Below are positions 31,618 to 39,786 of a stretch of 39,786 nucleotides of DNA, piece after piece. The translations under genes were made by a program, and so were the position numbers. The stretch's first letter is position 1; each line of letters opens with the position of its first letter. Source of the DNA: Acanthaster planci (lineage: Eukaryota > Echinodermata > Asteroidea > Valvatida > Acanthasteridae); contig NW_019091657.1 of NCBI RefSeq assembly GCF_001949145.1, positions 1 to 39,786 of the forward strand, written 5' to 3'. The notes beneath the pieces were generated by a model. The model worked only from the letters and a program-made list of their open reading frames with translations, ran no database searches and had not been told where the DNA came from.

Positions 31618-31860
31618 GGGCCATTCTATAACTTACATGTAGGGATCTAAATTTTTCGTGTCCATGGCACATCTGACCTACTGTATGATTTTGCAAGTTC
31701 AGAACAATTGTATAATTTCCAAGAGTAACGCATTAATGCACATTACCTGTTGCACAAATAGAAATAGTTTAAAATCATTTTCCATGTCAAATAACAAGGG
31801 TTAGGTGTAACAGGGACACAATATGTCATACTTTTGGACCCCAAATTTATCCAATGACCC
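31618..31860. mobile_element. Foldback MITE, copy 2 (243 bp)
   Basis: This copy is homologous to the element at 19977-20229 and lies in the same orientation. Shared text includes TTGCAAGTTCAGAACA, TAATTTCCAAGA, AATAG(C/A)AATAGTTT, GTGTAACAGGGACAC (G/A variants) and CTTTTGGACCCC. The termini are GGGCCATT... and ...AATGACCC. It is flanked by ATAT on each side (31614-31617 and 31861-31864), a possible 4-bp or TA-type duplication. It is more diverged at its left end (ACTTACATGT within the terminal repeat). It has no coding capacity. Confidence 0.85.
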
Positions 31861-31864
31861 ATAT

Positions 31865-32807
31865 AAGTATTTGATCGCAAGAAACTTGTCCTTTTGAGAC
31901 AAAGACCAAAACTCCTTGCAGAGAGGTGTGTGGTTTCTGTTGTAAAGGTTAACGATATACTCCAAAATAAGGATCACTCATTGATCAGCCTAAAAGCTTG
32001 TACAGTACAGTGACTTCAGATGTAATTACATGTAAAGATGAGGCTTGTGCTATGTATCAGTAAATGTATGTAATCGAGTTTAAAGACGAACATTATCATT
32101 AAGGTGCATTTTGATAAAAGACAACAACCAGATCTTAAGATCCAAGACTCACATCAATACACAACAGTGCTTTTGAAATCAAAGCCCACCCACAGCTCTT
32201 CAAAAGTAATGTTTCACATGCAACCTTTGCCCAAATATGACTGGAGCTAAACAGAGACGATCTTCGACTACTGGTAATGAAGACTATCTCTGGTTGGTTT
32301 GTTTTGGATGTTCACAAAACATTTTTAACATTACTGGTACATGTGCACTGCCTAATTATAAAAGGGGGACCTCTAATCAATTACTGCATGACTAAAAGTA
32401 GCAATTGCTACAAAATGCACAAGCTGCAAAGGGGGCAATTTGTTTTACTTCGGTTGCAGCGTCACTTGTCCCTTCTTTCTACTTTCCAGCAGAATCCCTG
32501 ACGACTTTGTGTTTTCACCAACTTTGAGTATTCAGGGCAGGGAGCAGTATGTACACACATATTTTGAAGCTAATTGAACTGTAAGAGTAGCTATTAAGAT
32601 ACAAAGAGCAAGTGGGAGAGCTTTGTAACTTGCACAGAGGGAGGGTGGCCTTGGGGGAGACAATTTGGGACTATAACAATAAGGCAAGATGCTAAGAGAG
32701 GAAGGTTGTCATTCTGTGGCCTTGTGGGATTGTTCCCCCTTCTTATGAGGCCTCAAAAATCTGCATGTTGCCAACTAGCCCAGCTTTACTTACTGGTCTA
32801 CCTTCAG
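31865..32807. other. Non-coding stretch
   Basis: No recognised gene or element. The last 40 bases contain the acceptor-like tract of the next candidate. Confidence 0.55.
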
Positions 32808-33069
32808 TTTGGAGTTATGGGTACGTGGAAGTCTGCCTAAGCCACAGTTAAAGAATCATGAAAAGGCAAGGACTTTTAAATTAAGAAAATGCATTTTGGA
32901 ACGTGTTTGGTTACAAATGTTCAATGGCCAAGGCCATTTCACATATTTTGGTGAGCATAGCCATACGCCTTGCTGTGGGAAGGAGAGCCAAGGAAACGAA
33001 CACCTTACCCTCAAGAGTATGAGGCAGGTGTACAAAAGGATCAATTTGGCAACAAAGCCTGAAAGTTGA
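32808..33069 (+). CDS. Candidate terminal exon, unidentified
   Basis: A good acceptor-like site (TTACTTACTGGTCTACCTTCAG, ending 32807) is followed by a frame open for 86 codons to TGA (33067-33069). The translation is basic and protein-like, with KARTFKLRKCILERVWLQMF, then HFTYFGEHSHTPCCGK and LKSMRQVYKRINLATKPES. It contains no microsatellite translation. I do not recognise a domain. There is no AATAAA close downstream and no partner exon upstream that I can support. An overlapping minus frame (32856-33137) weakens the case. It could be a repeat-derived fragment. Confidence 0.3.
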
Positions 33070-33419
33070 CCCCTGATGGTGCACTTCCAGAACCCTTGGA
33101 TGGGAATAATAACATGCAAAAATATTAAAATTTGCATTTTTTCATTTGTTTATATATTCAGTACCTCTTAAGAAACTCACCTCGGAAAAAAGCTTTGTAA
33201 ACTATTTGCTAGCATATTAATTTATAGAAATTGAAAAATTACCTGACCTGAAAGAGAAATATTCAGCCAAAAACTGAAACTTTCGAAAATCTATAATACA
33301 TGAAGTCCAGTGCAATTTGTGTTCTCAATAGCAGATGAACATTAACAAATTATATTTTCTAGTAGGTTTTCAGTGAAAGCAAAAATTAAATTATCAACAT
33401 ATTTCAAGTTTTAAGTCAT
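33070..33419. other. AT-rich stretch next to the reverse-transcriptase relic
   Basis: Strongly AT-rich, with no gene. In minus orientation it would lie 3' of the reverse transcriptase, so it may include the decayed 3' end of that retrotransposon, but no tail or repeat marks the end. Confidence 0.45.
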
Positions 33420-34095
33420 TTGTTTTTTCTGTAATGCCAAGCGTATTCCTCTCCGTGATATGTTGTGCTGCAGCTATTTTCTTTAGCAGTTTGGTTATCA
33501 ATGCCCAGGTTTCTGCTCCATAGGTCATTGATGGAATTATGAGTTGTTCAAAACACCTTCCTTTTCAGGCATAATAGAATATCTCCTCTCATAATGTTAC
33601 TCAACTTTCCATATTGGCATCAACCCAATTTAATCCCTCTTTGAACTTTTTGATCTTGATTCTTTTCATTCAGACTAAATCTTTGTCCCAGTAAGATGTA
33701 TTCATCGACTTCTGAAATAGTGTTTCCATAGATTTTGACAGATCTTTTTGGCTCTAGTGTGTTTCTCATTGTCTTTGTTTTCATCATGTTCATTTTCAGT
33801 TCACATAATTTGCTGGCATCTGCAAGGTTCTTGGAGCATTTCCAATATTTCACTTAGGCTCTCTCCTTTAAAGACAATATTGTTTGCAAATCTAAGATGG
33901 TTAATCGATTGATGTTAATCGCTCTTTCTTCCCAATTCAGTGAATGGATCTCTAGATGGGCTGTGATCAGCTTGGGTGAGATGGTATCACTTTGTTGGAC
34001 ACCTTTCTTCATTTTAATCTTTTTGCTGTGTTTATGAAGAGTGACTGTATTTGCCATAAATATCCTTCAGTAATTCCAGATATACATGTAAATCA
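33420..34095 (-). pseudogene. Non-LTR retrotransposon reverse transcriptase relic (palm to thumb)
   Basis: Read on the minus strand, frames from about 34095 down to 33420 follow the usual order of a LINE-type reverse transcriptase. First comes GYLWQIQSLFI, and in a second frame HKHSKKIKMKKGVQQSDTIS, matching the palm motif with (R/Q)QGDxxSP (here QQSDTISPKL). Next is NWEERAININRL, and in a third frame NHLRFANNIVF, the position of the F/YADD catalytic box (33879-33890). Then come KLCELKMNMMKTKTMRN, VDEYILLGQRFSLNEKN, QRGIKLG, and finally IIPSMTYGAETWAL (about 33500-33535). The catalytic Asp-Asp is Asn-Asn, and there are several frameshifts and stops, so the element is dead. No endonuclease domain was found upstream (above 34095). 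The layout resembles the RT family with EVDEYIYLGQ and MTYGAETW motifs common in animal genomes. The clade is not assigned. Confidence 0.85.
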
Positions 34096-34100
34096 TTTAT

Positions 34101-34133
34101 ATGATAATGTGATAATGTGATATGTGATAATGA
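34101..34133 (+). repeat. GTGATAAT microsatellite
   Basis: ATGATAATGTGATAATGTGA followed by TATGTGATAATGA is about four copies of an 8-base GTGATAAT unit with one TAT interruption. It lies immediately upstream (in minus orientation) of the reverse-transcriptase relic. Confidence 0.85.
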
Positions 34134-36124
34134 TCCAGAGATCTAGGTTGGAATAGTAGGCACACAGACCTACCGGTATCACGTGGATTCAATATAAACA
34201 ACAAACTCTAAAAACAAAATTGGTTGTTAAATTCTGACCCAATGATGTGCATATATTTTTATTCATCTACCCTCTACTTTTAAGAATTTACGATGAAATC
34301 AGAATGCACACTTTGTAAGACCCAAGACTTTCAGGTGTGTAAGGATAAAAGCTGTGTAACTACAGTACAAAAGAATTGTTACACAATGTAAAAAACTGTT
34401 ACACACCCTAAATAATACATGCAGAATAGTTAAAGATATATTGTACCTGTACATGTAAAGGCCTGCTACATGGATACTGCTGTTTTAAAAAATTAAACAA
34501 ATTTAAGAACTCGATCAGAGTAAAATTACTCACGAGGACACTATTCTTTGATTGCATACGTGTATTGCATGACGACACCAACAGCAGAAACTAAGACCAT
34601 GCAATAGAATGAGTTTACTACAAGCCATGAAATTGCTCCTTTGTTTCAATGAAACCTGTTTTCAATTTTTGTTTCACCGTTTTAATCTGTATTTTGGGGC
34701 CTTTTGATTTTAATGCTAATACAACTTTACTTATTCATGAGCAAGACTGTGGTATCCTGTCAGGCACAGAACCTCAATGTTGCACTAATTTGTGTGCAAA
34801 AAAAATAGCTTTTTTACATTTTGAAATTGTAAATTTCCATTTCAGGGTCAATGTATTTGTATACATGTACATGCAGCAACAAGCCAACGATCACCATTTT
34901 CTCAGATACATGTATGTTTTAAGGGTCAACTTTGGGGTTAAAAATGTGAACATGAAAACAGGTAAACTGCACAATAAGAGTACCCTCACTCCCTGAGAAA
35001 GGTCCAGAAAATGTTTAACGCTTAAAAGTGCATTTGAATAAATTGAACTCCAAAGGATTTTAAATACCAGTAGTTTTGATACATTGAAGGAGAGTATAAA
35101 TATGCATTACATAGTAAAAGCTGCGCCAAAGTAAAATGAATTGCATGTTTCCTTCTAGCCACTGTCTCAAGCCATTACTGTAAGAGATTTATAAGCAAAT
35201 TATACTAACTTTGGTCAGTAAGTTCTTAATTCATACATGTAGGGTAGAAAAGTCTCAAACTCAAGTTCAGAGATGTAATGTCTCACAAAAGCCAGTTTTT
35301 TTTCTAAACATTCAAGTCCTGCTGAATCAACAACAACTGCCTGACAATTATTTGAGTCCCCAGAGTGTACGTAAGCTGCCAGTCAAATGGAATAATATTA
35401 GACCTGGTTGATTTTCTTAAATTGATAATGCAATTCAGCCCTTGGCCACTGAAAACCAGCTCAATCATACTGACCTTTTATTATGAAACCGCTAAAGGCC
35501 ATCAGGTCCACAGTACTGGCCCGATTCATAATTTCACACTCACACTTGATACCAGTAGGTCAACCGACAAAGAAGAAAAATGCATAAATCATGGTGTCCG
35601 TGTAGAAACAGCATCACAGTTTGGGTCATTTCTAGAAAATTCCATAAAATAGGTTTGTGGCAGGTCAGTATACAGTATATATCTATGCTTGATGATTTTA
35701 TAGGAGATACATACATGTAATCTTTTCAATAACATTCTGCTGATTTTGAATGGATGAGATCATCCATAAGAACATTTAAGGTTTAAGTGACACGACACGC
35801 ATACTCCTGTCAAAATATTGAAACTCGTTGAGCACTTTTGGACAAACACACCGCAACATCCAATTATTTCAGCACAAAGGGCAAACAGTTACATGTAGCT
35901 CTTCCTGCATCAAGACATTTGTTAAATTCAAAGTACTGTACTGGTAGTTCATTATTTAGTGTAAACTACCATTCTATTCAATAACATGTGAGTAAATGTA
36001 ATGATAACGTCTTGTAACACGCATGCACTGTATGTATCTACCAGTAGGCACATCCGCGCACCTGATCAAGGTATCACAATACATTATTATCCCTGATCAA
36101 AAGGCCATAATTATTCCTAAAATC
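34134..36124. other. Non-coding stretch
   Basis: No supportable gene. The plus frames at 34649-34996 (115 codons) and 35365-35652 (95 codons) have no recognisable motif or splice support. TACCAGTA/TACTGGTA words occur at 35066, 35552, 35938 and 36040. Confidence 0.5.
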
Positions 36125-36225
36125 CATCTCAGCCCCCTGGGGAGTACAGAGCTTGATCACTACCAAGATTCAAACCAGAGCCTATATGTGAGTCACAGAC
36201 CCTAACCACTAGGCAACATGCCTCT
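36125..36225 (-). mobile_element. tRNA-derived SINE fragment (minus strand)
   Basis: Read on the minus strand, the sequence gives GTTGCCTAGTGGTTAGGGTC (A-box-like; plus-strand complement at about 36197-36216), followed by GGTTTGAATC (B-box-like; 36167-36176) and then TTGGTAGTGATCAAGCTC. This is a tRNA-like Pol III promoter head. The CCTAGTGGTTAGGGTC / GGTTTGAATC pairing with about 30 bases between boxes is typical of tRNA-SINE heads. The 3' body after about 36125 is not recognised. There is no acceptor-stem pairing to support an actual tRNA gene. It may be a different family from the unit at 16941-17195. Confidence 0.72.
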
Positions 36226-39200
36226 GCAATCAATGTTAAAGAGTCAGAATATGTGAACTGCAGAGTATCATAAATGCTCCAAGAAGATCAAAACTTTCTG
36301 AAGAATAACACTTGAAGTACATGTATTTTCCATCATAATTCATAATGGTGTAAAATGTAAAACCCAGAATTTCAGAAGATACAACCACTGACAGGGGCAT
36401 TTCTCTGAATGGGACCCTTTTTTGCATGTTTTACATTGTTTTAAATCCCGTAGCTATACAGTTGGGAAATACATCAAAACTTATTTTTAGCAAATGTATA
36501 GGAGTGAGTTCTTCCATGTCCATCACAAGATTTATAGGACTTAAGTAAAGGAAAACAGTTGGGTCTGGTGAATGACTACAGTTCCTTGGTTTTTCTCCTT
36601 GCAATAAATCTGCCAATGTGGTGGTAATCAGCATTCAACACAGAAGTGCTCCCATCTGAATGCCACAGTCTGTGCCATTAACACGTTTTATTTCCTATTC
36701 ATTCCCCTCAGCTAGTGAGGTGACTGACCTCAACCCAAGTTCAACCAACAATTCCAATCAAGGCTTAATTCCACTTGTTCTTAGCTGCAGCTGTTCAATA
36801 TTTTAGCAATTACATGTACAGGGCTCATACTCATAACTGTCTTGAACTGTATGATGACTATGTACATGTACATCCCAATATGTATCCTAAAGTAATAACT
36901 GAGGAAAATACCTACAACTGGTACTGATTTTTCTGTTCAACAAACACTAAATTGCTTTGTGTTTGTGAACCCAACCCTGGGGGCATTTACACATTGTACA
37001 GAGCGAGCATTTCCACAAGCACTTCTCAAGTAGTGAACAAATACATGTAGTTCTTATTCCCTTTAATTGACCCTTTGCTTAATTCCTAGCTTCATTTCTA
37101 TTCTCATACATTTGCTGTACATTCAATCTGAAGTAGGCAAGTTATGTCAGTATGTGACTGTTTAGAAACCATTTAGGCTTATCCCACAGACCAGACATAA
37201 CACTGCAGAGATCAATGTCTGACATAATGTGCCTTCTCTGGGGTTCATCCATTAACACGGAAACATTGCAGACATGGCTGACCTATAAAATAAGACAAAT
37301 GAACAGTATTTCTTTGCCTGGATACTAACATTACTTGGATCGAAGGTTACAAAGTCATAATAAACACCCTGTCTCCAGAGGGCCCGGAGTTCTTTGTTTT
37401 TCCCACAGCTCAGATAAACACATACTGGTACATGTACACTAACAGCACAGTTTCAAAAATCTTGCCACTACAGATTCTGAAACAAGTGGCCATAGTGCAA
37501 CAAAGTACCGATACATGCACTTTTCTTTTCTAAGTTTTCCTTTATTCAACATGTGTATGTGTATTTGTCCAAGAAATTTCTGATATCCATACACTGGCTT
37601 AAAAAAAAAAGGAACAAGAAACGGTCCAATTACCAAGCTACATACATGTACATGTCAGCAAACTCCCTTTTGAGATGTGCCATACTTAAGCCTTAAACCA
37701 TCACCCCAGACCTGATTTTACTGGACAGATTGGTGGAAAAGTTTTTTGAAGTGGCTTTAAAGTCTGTGCCTGCATAATGCAAGAAAAAGTGTATTGATCT
37801 AAGAATGAAACCACTTCAGTACTTGCTTAATGCATTTGACCAACAACACAACATTTAAAGAAACTAGGACCACTTGGGGTATACAGGTTGGGAGCCAAAG
37901 GCCAGGTATGCACAGGATCATGCTGGGTAGATGCGCATCACTTGGCTTCTACCTCTGTGTTGAATCTCTTTCAGGTCAATGTCTAGATTAGATTTCAGTA
38001 ATGGTTCTAATTAAGGTGTTTGTTATCATCCAAGCACTAAACTGAATATCTCTACATTGTCTTCTCTCTGCAGGTTTCTTTAGGTTTCTTTGTGAAAATT
38101 TGTAAGATGAAACACGTACCGAACTTAGCACATGGTGCAAAAGAACAATATTTCTTTGATAAGGGAAACCCCACATGTACTTAGTAGGCCTACATTTTTT
38201 TTTTACTTTACATCTTTAAACAGAGTTCAAGGTAATTTTAAGGCAAACATTTATACCTGATTAATCCATTTCCAATATGTGGCTCCATCAAACTGAAATC
38301 ATGTAAGGGTCAAATACCAGTACACGTACACTAAAGTGCACTTTTTGGATAGGATTTCATTTATAAATTTTGCTGGTAAATTGCAAAAAAAAACCAAATC
38401 CATGGATTGGTGTTGATCTGGGTCAAGATGTTTGATCCCAGATTTAATCTGGTTTAAAGTGCCTTGAACAGGTTTACTTCAGAATGAAATATTTAAATGG
38501 CATGAGTGAAGTGATTTAAATCTGACAACAGGGTTAGAATGGGTGAGAAGGTCTGCATGTTTGTACATGTATGTAAGCATTTTTGTACTTCCAGGGCTCC
38601 TGTGCAGGAGAGAACACAGAATACACTATGGACTATTTATGGAAACAAGAATTGACAGGAGCCAACGACAAGGTCAACAATGTGAAACAAACACCCCCAT
38701 CAGTGTCCATCAATGTTGTTTTTATTTTTGAAGTACATGTACTTCAAACCAGAACTGTTGGGGAAAACCAAACAAAGTTGAATGCTGGAACCATGGATCA
38801 GTAAATACATGTACTGGAGAGAATGTCTATTAAACATTTATGTCATGTAACTTCAGCACTACTGCTGTCAGACAGCTAAAACCCTTTCACATTTTTTTTG
38901 GGAAATCTATAAGAATGTCAGGAGCTTGGAGATGGAATATTCTTCCCATTAAAAAAAAAAGAAGCTTAGATGTGTCTTAAAACCACCTTTCTTATGACAT
39001 TATTTAAGCATGCAATAGACATTCTCATTCCAATGGACACACTTGTTAATCATCCAGCATACTGCATCCTACATGTACATGTACAGTAGAGTTTATTCCT
39101 GCTCCCCAACAGGATTTTGGGAAAGTACAGTTTCCTTACTTTAAAATGCTCGCATCATTCTTCAAGAAAGCAGCAGGAAGTTAAGAAAAAAACAAACAAC

Positions 39201-39786
39201 ATTTTGTCATTCATTTGGACAGGGACCATCTTGTCAGAGGCAAACCAACAAGCTATTGTCAGACAGCTTGGGTTGCATATTGTGTAGGTACATGTAGGTG
39301 TGTTGATGCTCGGCAACATGTGATAAGCCACTGTCTATTATTTCAAAGAGATACATGTAACACATGACTGTTGCAACTCATAAATCTAAAGTCCCTAGCC
39401 CCATCCATGGTGTGACAAATCATGACTCTTTATACTTTCATCTTGATGGGGACACGCATGTTCCCCTCTTGAAGCCCACCTTCTTTTATGTCTAGGGAAG
39501 GCAACAACAAAGAGTTCATACAGATCCCTGACCACTAAAGAGATTTTTTCAAACAAAATGAGGTAACACCCACTTCAATGGATGGGCGGCATCTCAAATC
39601 TTCAAAGAGCTTAAGGCTGGTGTTAAGTCAAGCAACTTCTCTGAGGACCTCTTCTGTCATGGTTCTTGCAATTAATAATACAAGAGATGACAGTATTCGG
39701 CATTGGGCTCAAAGAATACTTGAGTTGAATGTTCAGAAGGATAAAGTGGTTCAGACGTAACAAGCACTCATAAGATTATGACAGAT
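36226..39786. other. Non-coding stretch to the window end
   Basis: No supportable gene. Palindromic words occur at 36860-36872, 37430-37438, 37642-37656, 38727-38748 and 39071-39086. Homopolymer A runs lie at 37603-37612 and 38950-38959, and a T run at about 38196-38205. The plus frame at 39578-39760 (ending 26 bases before the window edge) has some protein-like content (DDSIRHWAQRILELNVQ) but no motif that I recognise. Confidence 0.5.
38727..38748. repeat. Perfect 22-bp palindrome centred on TACATGTA
   Basis: TTTGAAGTACA is followed directly by its exact reverse complement TGTACTTCAAA. The centre is GTACATGTAC, the common word of this window, here extended by seven further matched pairs beyond TACATGTA. 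Confidence 0.9.

Noticed and set aside
35365-35652. 95-codon plus-strand frame
   Set aside because: No recognisable motif, no acceptor at its start and no partner exon. It is consistent with a chance frame.
36155-36225. Possible minus-strand tRNA gene
   Set aside because: Only the Pol III box order is retained. I could not find pairing arms of a cloverleaf.
39578-39760. 60-codon plus-strand frame near the window end
   Set aside because: There is some protein-like content, but no splice site, motif or conservation evidence, and the window ends 26 bases later.

Overview
This is a 39.8 kb stretch of AT-rich, CpG-poor eukaryotic DNA. It has no operon-like gene packing, no ribosome binding sites and no long clean reading frames. 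It looks like intergenic or intronic sequence from a marine invertebrate, most plausibly a deuterostome (echinoderm, hemichordate or amphioxus type), although a mollusc cannot be excluded. The grounds are the mix of repeats: tRNA-derived SINEs carrying the CTTGGGCAAGGCACTT-type body, foldback MITEs, AGTC-periodic degenerate repeats, a decayed non-LTR reverse transcriptase, and a very high density of the palindromes TACATGTA and TACCGGTA. The species cannot be named from the sequence alone. An assembly gap of 630 N lies at 14499-15128.

No complete host gene is evident. Three stretches are recognisable remains of mobile-element proteins. (1) 5715-5998 (+) is a single-frame relic, with one internal stop, resembling the N-terminal part of Crypton / KIAA1958-type tyrosine recombinase proteins. 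(2) 15749-16599 (+) is a frame-broken series of Cys/His motifs that resembles the zinc-binding N-terminal region of RAG1 and the RAG1-N-terminus-like proteins of invertebrate transposons (N-RAG-TP type). (3) 33420-34095 (-) is a broken non-LTR retrotransposon reverse transcriptase whose catalytic Asp-Asp pair now reads Asn-Asn. Four short splice-flanked open segments (1863-2005 -, 9009-9131 +, 21804-21921 +, 32808-33069 +) are offered only as weak exon candidates.

Repeats by region: SINE-like units at 3463-3730 (+), 16941-17195 (+) and 36125-36225 (-); two copies of one foldback MITE at 19977-20229 and 31618-31860; another MITE with GCGAAAGCAAA termini at 27341-27511; a 63-bp hairpin at 5120-5182; a 27-bp minisatellite at 31416-31537; 32-bp degenerate repeats at 29231-29321; and AGTC-periodic tracts at 20740-20805 and 21180-21305. 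CpG-richer patches occur near 1075-1200, 15230-15400 and 27880-28080.

The items most worth following are the RAG1-N-terminus-like relic, the Crypton/KIAA1958-like relic, and the window-wide excess of TAC-NN-GTA palindromes. The palindromes account for most of the spurious open frames in the window. Nothing here supports an intact new system.
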